Below, piece after piece: positions 54,445-63,319 of a stretch of DNA of 64,000 nt. Every line of letters begins with the position of its first letter. The stretch's first letter is position 1. Made by a program: the position numbers and the translations under genes. The notes beneath the pieces are model-generated. The model saw nothing but the letters and a program-made list of their open reading frames with translations. It was not told the origin of the DNA and ran no database searches. The stretch spans positions 5,220,886-5,284,885 of the forward strand of contig NC_019697.1 in assembly GCF_000317145.1 (NCBI RefSeq). Direction: 5' to 3'. This DNA comes from Chamaesiphon minutus PCC 6605 (lineage in GTDB: Bacteria; Cyanobacteriota; Cyanobacteriia; Cyanobacteriales; Chamaesiphonaceae).

Positions 54445-55503
54445 TTATGCTGGTATTATCCAGATTCCCAGGGAGCCACTTTGAGAGCCAGTCAGCAGAT
54501 CTAGGCCATCTGAATGCCAACCTAAAGTAGTATATTTACCGATCGGTCGTTCGCTGAGAATCTGCTCGACATCTCCATTTGCCGACCATAGGCACACATA
54601 GCCATCAGTACTACCAGAAGCCAGGATTGGCAAATGAGGATGAGGGATGGCTACTTCTATAATACCCTGATGACCTTCGAGAAGTTGACCCTCCCACATG
54701 CTTGCATCGGGACTTAAGTGCCACAAGACGATTGTATTGCCGCTAGCTACTACCAGACAAGGGTTTGGGGTACCCATCATCCATGAAAGTTGCCGAATTT
54801 TCCCAGGACAACCTTGTAATGTCCATCGATTATCCGGATATTCACTATCGATAATCGTCAAGGTGCGATCGAGATTACCGATCGCTAAATAACGACCATC
54901 ATCAGACCAATTTACACGAATACTCGCCGTTTCGATCTCTATCCGTTGGCTCGGTGCTGTAGGATCGGCAATCGATCGAATGTAGACACCTTTATATCCC
55001 GCTACTGCTAACAAGTCCCCTGCTGGGTGCCATGCCAGATCGAAAATCGAGGATTTGTTGAATTCCCAGGTCGCGATTTGAGTGAAATTACGGATGTCCC
55101 AAATCCTCGTGCATAGCCCCGTACTGACTGCCAGATACAAGCTATTGGGGTTCCACACTAGCCGCTCGATCCACGCGCCAATTTCCAAGCTCTGGGCTAA
55201 TTGTGGTGGAAGTTGAAGATCCTCGCAGTTCCAAATACACAATTGTCCGGCTCTACCGCCAGCAGCCAGCCAGCGACTGTCGGCACTAAAAGCTAGTCCC
55301 GCGATCGTGGGTGCGGCTTCAACGCTGTTGTCTGGTGCCAGGAGTGGAATAACTTCATCTAATCCTGCATTCCAGACGGCTTCTCCGGCTGCCGAACTAG
55401 CCGCCCAACCTCGGCCATCGGGCGCACAGGCTACCGCTGTCACTAAATCATTGAGTTGACCTTGCCAAACTAGCTCTAATTCGGAACGCGAGTTTTCTGT
55501 CAA
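54445..55503 (-). CDS. WD40-repeat protein
   Basis: A 352-residue beta-propeller protein built of about seven WD40 units. Sequences such as GLAFSADSRWLAAGGRAGQLCIWNCED, LVWNPNSLYLAVSTGLCTRIWDIRN, LAWHPAGDLLAVAGYKGVYIR and HLPILASGSTDGYVCLWSANGD show the GH-D-WD spacing, often with W or F replacing the first His. No extra catalytic domain is attached. It likely provides a protein-binding scaffold in the cytosol. tRNA-Met lies directly upstream on the same strand. Confidence 0.85.
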   Translation of the reverse strand: MTENSRSELELVWQGQLNDLVTAVACAPDGRGWAASSAAGEAVWNAGLDEVIPLLAPDNSVEAAPTIAGLAFSADSRWLAAGGRAGQLCIWNCEDLQLPPQLAQSLEIGAWIERLVWNPNSLYLAVSTGLCTRIWDIRNFTQIATWEFNKSSIFDLAWHPAGDLLAVAGYKGVYIRSIADPTAPSQRIEIETASIRVNWSDDGRYLAIGNLDRTLTIIDSEYPDNRWTLQGCPGKIRQLSWMMGTPNPCLVVASGNTIVLWHLSPDASMWEGQLLEGHQGIIEVAIPHPHLPILASGSTDGYVCLWSANGDVEQILSERPIGKYTTLGWHSDGLDLLTGSQSGSLGIWIIPA

Positions 55504-55678
55504 TGGGATTTTGGGTGTTGGATTGACGATTGTGGATCGACCGCTGCTCGCAACAAAATAGGAACTTTATTTACTCCTAAAATTATGAGTAGAGAAATGT
55601 AAATAAATAACCAGTAGTAACACCCAATCTCAAACTTTTAAGTTAGGATAATTACTACTGGTAACATGTCTGAAAATA

Positions 55679-55751
55679 TGGCTCAAGTCAGACTTGAACT
55701 GACGACCAAGGGCTTATGAGTCCCCTACTCTACCGACTGAGCTATTGAGCC
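55679..55751 (-). tRNA. tRNA-Met (CAT)
   Basis: Read on the minus strand, a 73-nt cloverleaf: acceptor GGCTCAA/TTGAGCC with discriminator A, D-arm GCTC..GAGT, anticodon loop CTCATAA (anticodon CAU, elongator-type), and T-arm GTCAG TTCAAGT CTGAC. The CCA end is not encoded. The last anticodon-stem pair, A31 with G39, is not Watson-Crick. The acceptor differs from an initiator tRNA, which lacks a 1-72 pair. Confidence 0.85.
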
Positions 55752-56018
55752 GTGGTATTTAACGTATTCCATCATAACATGAAAAAGTTGTTTTAGCTAC
55801 TTTTTTGTTAAATATCTGAAGTGGGCGAATATTAACGCCACATATCGCTGGAGATTGGCACGACCCGATCGCCATTTTAGAACCACGATCGAGAAGACAG
55901 TGGCAAGCATACATATTTGCCCATTATCTATGTTAATTGGCAGCTTGCTCGGCGAACTCCAGCCCCTGACTGAACCGCTCGTTCACAAACAAAAACGCAC
56001 ACTGCAACATCCACAGCC
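55752..56018. other. Intergenic gap upstream of tRNA-Met
   Basis: About 270 bp between the tRNA and the 3' end of the M23 peptidase gene, both on the minus strand. It must carry the tRNA promoter, but no clear boxes can be given. No small gene seen. Confidence 0.35.
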
Positions 56019-57011
56019 CTATAGATTGGCAGGGAGGAACGCGATCGGATTGACAGCACTACCGCCATTAGGCCGAATCTCAAAGTGTAAGTGGGAACCC
56101 GTGCTACGTCCTGTGCTACCCATTCGTGCTATGAGCTGACCCTGACGGACATTTTGACCGACACTGACAGAGATCTGACTATTGTGTCCGTAACGAGTGG
56201 TGGTGCCATCGCTATGTCTGATTTCGACTAAATTACCGTAGCCGCCTGATTTCCAGCCTGCTACGATCACGACACCATCAGCAGCAGCATTAATCGGCGT
56301 GCCGACTGGGCCTGCAATGTCAATGCCTTTGTGCATTCTACCCCAGCGACGACCGAAGCGAGAGGTAAGCGTGCCTGCTGCTGGCCAAGCAAAGCCGATA
56401 CTCGAGACACCATTGCGGTTGGTGGGTAGACGATCTTCGGGATTGTCAAAATCATACTCCGAGTCAGATCGATCGTTAAAAGATGGCCGAGCGGTGGCGA
56501 CAGGTCTATTGAAACTTCTGGTTCTGGGCTGTGCTACCTCGATCGGTACAGAGGTTTCACCGCTAAACTGTAAACTATTGACATCTGTGCGATTGGCAAC
56601 CGATGCGGGATAGGCGCGGGGCAATGATTGCGCGACCAGCACTGATGGCGATCGATCGTACTTGGCCTGCATCGCGGAGACGTCACCGTGCAATTGGTCG
56701 ATATAACCATTGCTAGTTACGGGAGAGATTTCAGTTGCAGAGCTAACGGGTGCCGCATTTTGAAATGATTCGGCTGCGGCTACCGTATCGGGATAGTTGG
56801 CTGGGACGCTAAAAATACCCATTAAAACTGTTAATCCAAGCATCACGGTTGAAGTGCGGCTCCGATGATTACCAAGCAGAGAGGCAATCTTGACCCAACC
56901 CACTGGTTGCTCCGGGGTAACGATCGAGGATGCTTGGCGAGCCAACACATCTTGATGAGCAGTCAGGGAATGAACTAATTTAACCTTCTGCGTAGTTTCG
57001 GGTTTCAACAA
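56019..57011 (-). CDS. Membrane-anchored M23-family peptidase
   Basis: A 330-residue zinc endopeptidase of the LytM/M23 type, cutting peptidoglycan stem-peptide bridges in the periplasm. A membrane helix lies at about residues 54-72, then a Pro/Ser-rich spacer, and the catalytic domain at about 210-330: GRMHKGIDI (H227, D231), YGH (H276) and SHLHFEI (H309), the three zinc ligands and the accessory His. The start is decided by AGGAGG at 57018-57023, which sits 6-9 nt before two in-frame TTG codons (57011 and 57008); a TTG at 57047 further upstream lacks such a site. It may act in cell division or envelope remodelling. Confidence 0.88.
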   Translation of the reverse strand: MLKPETTQKVKLVHSLTAHQDVLARQASSIVTPEQPVGWVKIASLLGNHRSRTSTVMLGLTVLMGIFSVPANYPDTVAAAESFQNAAPVSSATEISPVTSNGYIDQLHGDVSAMQAKYDRSPSVLVAQSLPRAYPASVANRTDVNSLQFSGETSVPIEVAQPRTRSFNRPVATARPSFNDRSDSEYDFDNPEDRLPTNRNGVSSIGFAWPAAGTLTSRFGRRWGRMHKGIDIAGPVGTPINAAADGVVIVAGWKSGGYGNLVEIRHSDGTTTRYGHNSQISVSVGQNVRQGQLIARMGSTGRSTGSHLHFEIRPNGGSAVNPIAFLPANL

Positions 57012-57017
57012 AAATGA

Positions 57018-57023
57018 CCTCCT
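57018..57023 (-). promoter_or_regulatory. Shine-Dalgarno of the M23 peptidase gene
   Basis: AGGAGG on the minus strand, 6 nt before TTG at 57011 (9 nt before the next TTG), which favours a TTG start. Confidence 0.7.
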
Positions 57024-57278
57024 ATTATTGAGTACAACGTTAGTCAACAGCCTGAGTCTAGTTGGAAATTAACTCACTACTGACGGACTATTCGTGTCGA
57101 TCGATTCATTCAGAGTTAGGAATCGATGCGATGGTAATTTAGTGGGAACTGATTTTCCGATATTTATATTTCGATCTCAAACATCAGATCGAGCCTAGTA
57201 AAACGATAAATTATCGCTGAATCGATCGCGCTCCCGATTCACTAAAGCCACTTTAAGTGAAGATGCACTTATTTGCAA

Positions 57279-57327
57279 GCTTTTCGTCGAGGTCTGCTGA
57301 CAGACTCGCTCAGAACGAAAATTTTTA
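57279..57327. other. Structured hairpin in the 57.0-57.8 kb gap
   Basis: An outer TTTTCGT/ACGAAAA stem encloses GTCTG-CTGA-CAGAC with GAG/CTC extension, followed by ATTTTT on the plus strand. It lies in the about 760-bp gap between M23 and trmL and is the only clear structure there. It may be a terminator, a small RNA end or a palindromic element. No gene is seen in the rest of the gap. Confidence 0.4.
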
Positions 57328-57774
57328 GCTTGATTTGCACGAATAAATTAGAGATTTAATGGCGCAAACACAGGCTTGTAGAGTGGGTGTGGCGATAAAA
57401 AATAGATAATTTAATCGCTACAGCCCTTGCTGAATATGACTTTAAACTATGAATTGCACTATCGACAACCGTATATTTAACTAGAGGTATGTTGATTGCC
57501 AATTTTGGGTGCGAACGAATTTAAAAACTTTTAGATGCGAGTGATTTCGATCGCTATTTTTCTGCCGTTCATAGAAATTTATGCTCGATCGAATAAGTAA
57601 TTACTAATTTTAATTGTGCGATCGCGATTGAATGGATGATATGAATTTCTTATCTAAAACTCGCGATCGAGCATTCGCAATTTGACTAAATTACTATTGC
57701 CAACTCGATCGATCGCTCCGATCTGTTGCCCTACCCGCGCTGTAGCCGCGATCGAAGAAGAGATCTGCCAACAC

Positions 57775-58239
57775 CTATGCGATCGATTCACCGAGCTGAC
57801 GGCGGGCTTCAAATAAGCCGATAGCCGCACTGACAGAGAGATTGAGACTTCTGACGCCAGGTTCGCTCATCGGGATATAAACTGTTTGGGCACAATATTC
57901 CAAAATCTCAGCGGGTAAGCCTTCAGTTTCGCTGCCAAATAATAACCAGTCATCAGCTTGGAACTGAAATTGAAAATGGCTGCATTTACCCCGAACGCTA
58001 AACCCCACACAGCGTCCAGCCTGCTGGCGATGAAATTGGATAAATGCCTCGATCGACGGATGTATTTTGAGGCTAACGTAAGGCCAGTAGTCTAATCCAG
58101 CGCGTTTGAGATAGCGATCTGTAATTTCAAATCCTAACGGGCCGACTAAATGTAAATCGGTGCGAGTGGCGGCGCAAGTGCGGGCAATATTTCCGGTGTT
58201 GGGAGGAATTTGGGGATTGACTAAAACTAATTGAGGCAT
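57775..58239 (-). CDS. trmL: tRNA (cytidine/uridine-2'-O-)-methyltransferase
   Basis: A 154-residue SPOUT-family enzyme that methylates the ribose of the wobble nucleotide (position 34) of certain leucine tRNAs. NPQIPPNTGNIARTCAATRTDLHLVGPLGFEI opens the protein, GSETEGLPAEIL and the knot PMSEPGVRSLNLSVSAAIGLFEARRQLG bind SAM. Length is normal for TrmL (about 155). It stands between a gap and the gshA-type gene, both on the minus strand. Cytosolic. Confidence 0.95.
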   Translation of the reverse strand: MPQLVLVNPQIPPNTGNIARTCAATRTDLHLVGPLGFEITDRYLKRAGLDYWPYVSLKIHPSIEAFIQFHRQQAGRCVGFSVRGKCSHFQFQFQADDWLLFGSETEGLPAEILEYCAQTVYIPMSEPGVRSLNLSVSAAIGLFEARRQLGESIA

Positions 58240-58479
58240 AAGTTCAAAATCGGCGGTCGAGAAATTGGATAGCGATCGATATTACAAAGCGAACCTAGTC
58301 TAAATACTTACGTTACTTGGCCTAGAGCAATTCGCTAAGGAGTTAGCAATCTTCCGTAATATATAGATTTTCTTTATATTTAAAAGGAGAGTGCGATCGA
58401 TTGAAATTTTAAATCTATTTAACAAATAGTTAATTTGTGTGCGGACTGCTACAACACAATCGCCTTTTCAGGTTTAGAT

Positions 58480-58511
58480 CCACCCAATCGCAAGTGGATC
58501 GGCTGGGTGGA
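58480..58511. repeat. CCACCCA/TGGGTGG hairpin
   Basis: A short imperfect stem with inner GATC pair between the trmL and gshA genes. It may terminate gshA (stop at 58525) or be a dispersed palindrome. Confidence 0.4.
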
Positions 58512-58524
58512 AGAGACCTTTAAC

Positions 58525-59661
58525 TCATGCCACAGCTTGACACAAATAGCGATCTAACTCGATTTCCTGCTGTTCGACATGCTCGATCGACCGGACGAGT
58601 ATAGATTGGGCGTCAGGTTCGCGCTCATACGATCGCAACCATTGTTGAGCGGTATTACCTTCACGCAAAATCTTCTTCACTGGGGACAGGAAGCAAGTAA
58701 AGCCGCGTTGCTTGGCAAATGGATGAACTTCGCTATAGAGTTCTTCGATCCAGTCGTGTGCGGTAATCGAGCGACCATCCTGCCAATGTCGTAAAGTGGC
58801 ATCAAGACTAGATTTAGCGACGAGCATTTCATTGGCGTCCGCTAGCTCGACAAGTTCTTGTGGCGATAGAGTACTCATTGTTAACGGATCGAGTTTGGGG
58901 TCGGAGATGAGTTGCCACAATCTGGCCTCGATCAGGCTCGTAACGGCCAACAAGGCGATTGGATCGATAATTAGATCGCAAATTCTCAACTCGAGGCGAT
59001 TGAGGTTATAGGGGCGGCGATCGCCATTAGGACGCACGGCAGACCACAAGTGACGCACATTTTGCATTGTCTTTTGGGCTAATTGCTCGTTTACCCATTG
59101 GATATGATGAGCGTGACTTTCAAATAGCGGCACATGTGCGGGTGTCTTGGGGAAGAGTCCCCAACGAGTAGAGTGGTAGCCAGTCGGCACGCCATTGAGA
59201 AAGGGCGAAGCCGCACTTAAAGCTAGATACAATGGAGCTTCTACTCGTACTAGCCGACAGGCACGCATCAGCAATTCTGGGTCGCTAATGCCGATATTGA
59301 TATGGACGCTAGCCGTAACGACATTAGTCCCGTAAGTCTGTTCGATGTAAGTATGATAGGGATTATTGGGGTCGGAGCGATAAAATGTATCCGTACCTCC
59401 TAGAGATAGAGTGCTACCAGGAATCAGCGTATAGTTACCAATCCGCTGAAGATAAGCACGTAACTGGCGACGCGGCAAAACTAAAGCGCACAGCAATCGC
59501 TCGTAAGAAGTAAACGGCGCGGTGGTATATTCCACATTGCGACTATCCGGCTCGATGATAAACCCATCTAAATCCGCCACAATTCGATCGGATAAACCGA
59601 CAATCTCTCCTTGGGGTGTCCCCGTGTAGACTTCAATTTCAAATCCTTTAGAAAGTAGCAT
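58525..59661 (-). CDS. gshA: Cyanobacterial-type glutamate-cysteine ligase
   Basis: A 378-residue ligase making gamma-glutamylcysteine, the first step of glutathione synthesis. MLLSKGFEIEVYTGTPQGEIVGLSDRI, DGFIIEPDSRNVEYTTAP, LPGSTLSLG-like (IPGSTLSLGGTDTFYRSDPNNPYHTYIEQTYGTNVVTASVHINIG) and WGLFPKTPAHVPLFESHAHHIQWV are signatures of the cyanobacterial GshA family, distinct from the proteobacterial one. LELRICDLIIDPIALLA is the acidic metal-site block. It runs divergent from the Tab2 gene. The upstream leader on this strand is C/T-rich. Confidence 0.93.
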   Translation of the reverse strand: MLLSKGFEIEVYTGTPQGEIVGLSDRIVADLDGFIIEPDSRNVEYTTAPFTSYERLLCALVLPRRQLRAYLQRIGNYTLIPGSTLSLGGTDTFYRSDPNNPYHTYIEQTYGTNVVTASVHINIGISDPELLMRACRLVRVEAPLYLALSAASPFLNGVPTGYHSTRWGLFPKTPAHVPLFESHAHHIQWVNEQLAQKTMQNVRHLWSAVRPNGDRRPYNLNRLELRICDLIIDPIALLAVTSLIEARLWQLISDPKLDPLTMSTLSPQELVELADANEMLVAKSSLDATLRHWQDGRSITAHDWIEELYSEVHPFAKQRGFTCFLSPVKKILREGNTAQQWLRSYEREPDAQSILVRSIEHVEQQEIELDRYLCQAVA

Positions 59662-59970
59662 GGAGATAAGGGTGGATGGGTAGATGGGTAGATAGGTGAA
59701 TGAGTGCGGAGATAGTGGATAGTGATATGTGAAGTTACGCTCTAGGTGTAAGTTCAGCTCTTATAAATAATCATAGCGGTTTTGTTGAGGCAATCTTTCA
59801 GGTAGCATTCGCTCTATTTCAAATCTCACAGCCAATTTCGATCGCATCCACCGATCCACCCATCCACCCCTGACCCTCTATTCCCAAAGACCTATTCCCT
59901 AATGTCCTGCGATCGCGGATAATTGGGGATTAATGTAAAAATCATAAAGCAAGCAGCACAGTACAAAGTC
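59662..59970. other. Divergent promoter region gshA / tab2
   Basis: About 310 bp between divergent genes. Both ends next to the start codons are C/T-rich when read in the direction of each gene (ACCCATCTACCCATCC-like for gshA, CCACCCATCCACCCCTGACCC-like for the Tab2 gene). No clear promoter boxes. Confidence 0.4.
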
Positions 59971-60831
59971 ATGGGAGCGATCTGGGAAATCGATTTTTAC
60001 TCACGCCCCCTGGTTGATGAGCGACAGAAAAAAGTTTGGGAATTGCTGATATGTGAAAGCCCCGCGACGACAGATCGATCGACCGAAGACTTATTTCGGT
60101 TTACACGATACTGTCCAAGCGATCGAGTCAACTCGTTATGGTTGGCAGAAGCTCTCCAGGCAGCCATGCTCGAGGCTAAACAATCACCCCAACGGATTCG
60201 TTTCTTTCGACGGCAGATGAACAACATGATTACCAAAGCCTGCAAGGATATTGGCATTCCTGCCGCAGCCAGTCGGCGCACCATCGCTTTGCACCAGTGG
60301 ATCGACGATCGGATGGAGCATTTCTATCCCCAACAACCCAACTATCAAGCCGCAAATACTGCCTCCGTGCAGATGTTTTCCGATCCGCCACAGCCATTAC
60401 CCGAAGCCTTACTCGGTGAAAAGTGGACATTTGTCAGTCTGGCTGCGAGTCAGTTTGCCGATATGAATGAATGGCAAATTGGTTTTAGCGAAGCTTTCCC
60501 TTTAGCGATGGTGGGCGTCACTCCCGAAATGCCAATCCCCGGACTGATTCTCTATTCCCCCCGCTCTGTGCCGATGGCTGCTTGGATGTCCGGATTAGAA
60601 ATCGTCTCGGTTCGCTATCAACCTGCCCCTAAATCTACGTTATTACTAGAGACAGGAGCCAGCGAAAGTTGGATTCTAGCCAGATTGGAAGGGACGACTC
60701 AACAAGAAGCAGCACGGTTTGAAGCAAGCAAGCAACAAGCCAAAGGAGTTCATTTTATTGCCATCCAATCCAGTCCCGATGTGGAAGAATTTGCTGGATT
60801 TTGGTTATTGTACGAAACAGTCGATCGCTAA
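59971..60831 (+). CDS. Tab2/Atab2-family RNA-binding protein
   Basis: A 286-residue protein of the Tab2/Atab2 family (older name DUF1092). The family opening MGAIWEIDFYSRPLVDERQKKVWELLIC is present, then VNSLWLAEALQAAM, RRQMNNMITKACKDIGIPAAASRRTIALHQWIDDR, and GEKWTFVSLAASQFADM with GLILYSPRSVPMAAWMSGLE. Chloroplast Tab2 binds the 5' leader of psaB mRNA and drives its translation, so a photosystem I assembly role is expected. The frame stays open to a GTG/ATG-like codon at 59923, but the ATG at 59971 matches the family start. Confidence 0.9.
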   Translation: MGAIWEIDFYSRPLVDERQKKVWELLICESPATTDRSTEDLFRFTRYCPSDRVNSLWLAEALQAAMLEAKQSPQRIRFFRRQMNNMITKACKDIGIPAAASRRTIALHQWIDDRMEHFYPQQPNYQAANTASVQMFSDPPQPLPEALLGEKWTFVSLAASQFADMNEWQIGFSEAFPLAMVGVTPEMPIPGLILYSPRSVPMAAWMSGLEIVSVRYQPAPKSTLLLETGASESWILARLEGTTQQEAARFEASKQQAKGVHFIAIQSSPDVEEFAGFWLLYETVDR

Positions 60832-60908
60832 CAGATCTAAGAAAGGCTTTAGGTTTTAGGCTTCAGATCTTAGGGTGTTGGGGTGTTTTTGACGTCAAGA
60901 CTCCTCGT

Positions 60909-60990
60909 CCCCCAGTCCCCTCGTCCCCTCGTCCCCCAGTCCCCTCGTCCCCTCGTCCCCCAGTCCCCTCGTCCCCCGTCCCCTCCCATC
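60909..60990 (+). repeat. 24-bp C-rich tandem repeat
   Basis: Two full copies and a partial third of a 24-bp unit (CCCCCAGTCCCCTCGTCCCC type) lie immediately before the ATG of the TldD/PmbA gene, forming another G-poor leader. Translation in the same frame would give VPQSPRPL repeats, so a longer protein start here is unlikely. Confidence 0.75.
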
Positions 60991-60996
60991 TCCAGA

Positions 60997-62283
60997 ATGG
61001 ATATCGCCGAACAACTTTTAGATCTAGCTGCCCAGGCTGGTGCCGAAGCAGCCGAAGTTTATCAAGCCAAATCCTTATCCCGTCCGGTGTTTTTTGAAGC
61101 GAATCGACTCAAGCAGTTGGAAACCGCCCAGAGCGAAGGCGTTGCACTGAGGCTGTGGAAAGATGGTAAGCCAGGATTGGCTGTTGCTTATGGGGCAGTG
61201 GAACCAAAAATCTTAGTTGCCAAAAGCATCGAACTATCGCAGCTCAATGAGCCAGAAACTCCCGAATTAAATGGAGCCAATCGGAATATCTACCCAGATT
61301 TAGGTCACGCAATTCCGATGGAGGAATTGGTAATCATGGGTAAAAAAGCGATCGAATTAGTGCGTGCCGAATTTCCGGAGGCAATTTGTAGCAGTCAATG
61401 GGACTGCGATATCGAAACCACTAAGCTAGTCAATAGCCTGGGACTCGATTGTAGCTACACCGACACGACACTCAGCGGATATCTTGCCGTTGAATGGATT
61501 CGTGGCGATGATTTTTTGAGCGTGGGCGACGGTCAAACTCAACGCGGCCATTTAGACCCTGAAAAAATCGCTCAAAGTGCCATCAAACGCCTTCAGTGGG
61601 CGCGCAAGAATGTCAATCCGCCGACAGGTAAAGTCCCCGTATTATTTACAGCTAAAGCCGCAGACATGTTGTGGGAAACAGTGCAGGCAGCAATGAACGG
61701 CAAACGCGCGATCGAAGGGGCTTCACCGTGGAGCGACAGATTAGGCAAAAAAGTAGTTTCACCCCTGCTCACGCTCACTCAAGAGCCAGATCGCGGCCCA
61801 TTTAGTTGTCCCTTCGACGATGAAGGCTCGCCCACGCGGAGTTTGACACTGATTCAAGAGGGCAAACTGAAGTTATTTTATGCCGATCGCACGATCGGGC
61901 GTCAACTCGGTTCTGGCTCAACTGGCAATGGCTTTCGCTCGGGTTTGGGTAGCTATCCAACCCCTGACTTGGTAAATCTGACGGTTGCGCCAGGGACGAA
62001 AAGTTTTGCCCAACTGGTGCAGCATCTCGATAATGGCATTATCATCGACCAAATTCTTGGTAGTGGAGCCGGAATGTCTGGGGATTTTTCGATTAATGTC
62101 GAGTTGGGCTATCGCGTTCGCAAGGGCGAAATTGTCGGTCGGGTCAAAGATACGATGGTTAGTGGCAATGTTTACACCGCACTCAAACAAGTCGTCGCCA
62201 TCGGTGCCGATATCGACTGGAATGGACCCTGTCATACGCCATCTCTGATTGTTGAGGGGTTGTCGGTGACGGGTCGGGGATAG
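60997..62283 (+). CDS. TldD/PmbA-family protein (PmbA-like)
   Basis: A 428-residue protein of the TldD/PmbA family; TldD-PmbA pairs form a heteromeric metalloprotease that processes peptides such as microcin B17 precursor and CcdA. The opening MDIAEQLLDLAAQAGAEAAEVYQAKS, GVALRLWKDGKPGLA, and the glycine-rich SGNGFRSGLGSYPTPDLVNLTVAPGTKSF block are family features. I do not see the TldD HExxxH motif, so this is probably the non-catalytic PmbA/TldE-type partner. The start ATG at 60997 avoids the C-rich repeat. Cytosolic. Confidence 0.85.
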   Translation: MDIAEQLLDLAAQAGAEAAEVYQAKSLSRPVFFEANRLKQLETAQSEGVALRLWKDGKPGLAVAYGAVEPKILVAKSIELSQLNEPETPELNGANRNIYPDLGHAIPMEELVIMGKKAIELVRAEFPEAICSSQWDCDIETTKLVNSLGLDCSYTDTTLSGYLAVEWIRGDDFLSVGDGQTQRGHLDPEKIAQSAIKRLQWARKNVNPPTGKVPVLFTAKAADMLWETVQAAMNGKRAIEGASPWSDRLGKKVVSPLLTLTQEPDRGPFSCPFDDEGSPTRSLTLIQEGKLKLFYADRTIGRQLGSGSTGNGFRSGLGSYPTPDLVNLTVAPGTKSFAQLVQHLDNGIIIDQILGSGAGMSGDFSINVELGYRVRKGEIVGRVKDTMVSGNVYTALKQVVAIGADIDWNGPCHTPSLIVEGLSVTGRG

Positions 62284-62349
62284 AGGGTCGTGAATAGTGG
62301 ATAGTAGATAGTAGATAGTAATTAATATGTGGTTTTGGAGTTAAGGCTT

Positions 62350-62370
62350 AGGACGCTTGCGTCCTCTAGG
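62350..62370. terminator. AGGACGC hairpin after the TldD/PmbA gene
   Basis: AGGACGC-TTGC-GTCCT stem 67 bp downstream of the stop. Without a U run it is only a possible transcript end. Confidence 0.35.
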
Positions 62371-62543
62371 TTTGCTATGGACTTTAGTGGCTATTCATTA
62401 CCCTGTATTCACTAGTACTAACTATCCACTATCCACTATTCCCTATTCCCTAATTCATAGTTATTCTCAATAAGGCTTGCTTCTTGCAAATAGATCCCAA
62501 GTCCGATATGATGGTGAGTGACGATAAAAATTGGGTGATGAGT

Positions 62544-62996
62544 ATGTCATTCTATACAGCAGACTCCCTCAAAGCTGAGCTACACGAACGGGGTTGGCGA
62601 TTAACACCCCAACGAGAAATCATCCTGGATATTTTTCAGAACTTAGCTGAAGGCAAACATTTAAGTGCGGAAGATCTGTACGAACTGCTCAAAACTGAGG
62701 GACACGATATCAGCTTGTCCACCATTTATCGTACTGTCAAACTTATGGCGCGGATGGGGATTTTACGCGAGCTAGAGCTAGCGGAGGATCACAAACACTA
62801 TGAAATCAACCAACCGTACCACCACCATCATCATTTGATCTGCGTGCGTTGCAATCAAACGATCGAGTTTAAGAATGAATCTGTCCTCAAGATTGGCGAT
62901 AAAACTTCTAAAAAAGAAGGCTATCATTTACTCGATTGTCAGTTAACAATTCATGCTGTTTGTCCGAGTTGTCAGCGATCGATTTTACCTGTTTAG
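62544..62996 (+). CDS. furA: FurA-like ferric uptake regulator
   Basis: A 150-residue Fur-family repressor that binds Fe(II) (and in cyanobacteria haem) to control iron uptake and other genes. MSFYTADSLKAELHERGWRLTPQREIILDIFQNL and the recognition region LSTIYRTVKLMARMGILRELEL form the winged helix. Metal ligands include the His-rich HYEINQPYHHHHHLICVRCNQTIEF. The five cysteines at 100, 103, 132, 140 and 143 form CVRC and DCQLTIHAVCPSC, the arrangement I associate with FurA of filamentous cyanobacteria rather than Zur or PerR. A second ATG six bases upstream could also be used. Dimer in the cytosol. Confidence 0.9.
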   Translation: MSFYTADSLKAELHERGWRLTPQREIILDIFQNLAEGKHLSAEDLYELLKTEGHDISLSTIYRTVKLMARMGILRELELAEDHKHYEINQPYHHHHHLICVRCNQTIEFKNESVLKIGDKTSKKEGYHLLDCQLTIHAVCPSCQRSILPV

Positions 62997-63052
62997 TGGA
63001 TAAGTAGGTAGGTGCAATTACTTATAAAATAGATTATGCCTGAAACCTAGAT

Positions 63053-63072
63053 GGTGGGCAGTGCCCACCCTA
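63053..63072. repeat. GTGGGCACTGCCCACC-family palindrome
   Basis: A single copy of the same palindrome seen near 18 and 21.4 kb, preceded by GAAACCTAGATGGTGG, matching the flank of the 21.5-kb copy. Confidence 0.7.
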
Positions 63073-63092
63073 CTGGGACGACAAGCTTAAAA

Positions 63093-63266
63093 ATGTGGGT
63101 AAAGCGATCGCTTAAAGTATTACTGGTTGTATTTTTTACGGTTCTGAATGCCCACAATTTTAAGCGTGTCGAGCCACTACGAGGTATTTTATATTTAATT
63201 ACGCCCATGTACTTAGTGGCTCGTAGTGTTGAGATTATCCACCATCTAGGACTTACGTTACTTTAA
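63093..63266 (+). CDS. Possible small membrane protein (weak)
   Basis: A 57-codon frame (MWVKRSLKVLLVVFFTVLNAHNF...) with one hydrophobic helix. It has no recognisable family or Shine-Dalgarno, and a GAGCCACTA/TAGTGGCTC inverted repeat lies inside it. It may be a chance frame. Confidence 0.2.
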   Translation: MWVKRSLKVLLVVFFTVLNAHNFKRVEPLRGILYLITPMYLVARSVEIIHHLGLTLL

Positions 63267-63281
63267 TATAGACGAGTACAT

Positions 63282-63310
63282 AAACCCGGCTTTTCAAAAA
63301 AGTCGGGTTT
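63282..63310. terminator. Bidirectional hairpin terminator
   Basis: AAACCCGgCTTTT and AAAAAGtCGGGTTT arms close over a short loop and end in T runs on both strands. It lies 10 bp from the 3' end of the cryptochrome gene. Confidence 0.75.
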
Positions 63311-63319
63311 GTTGTAACA

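Noticed and set aside
46041-60990. C-rich and heptamer repeats as CRISPR arrays
   Set aside because: Units are 7 to 24 bp and directly adjacent, with no spacers and no cas genes.
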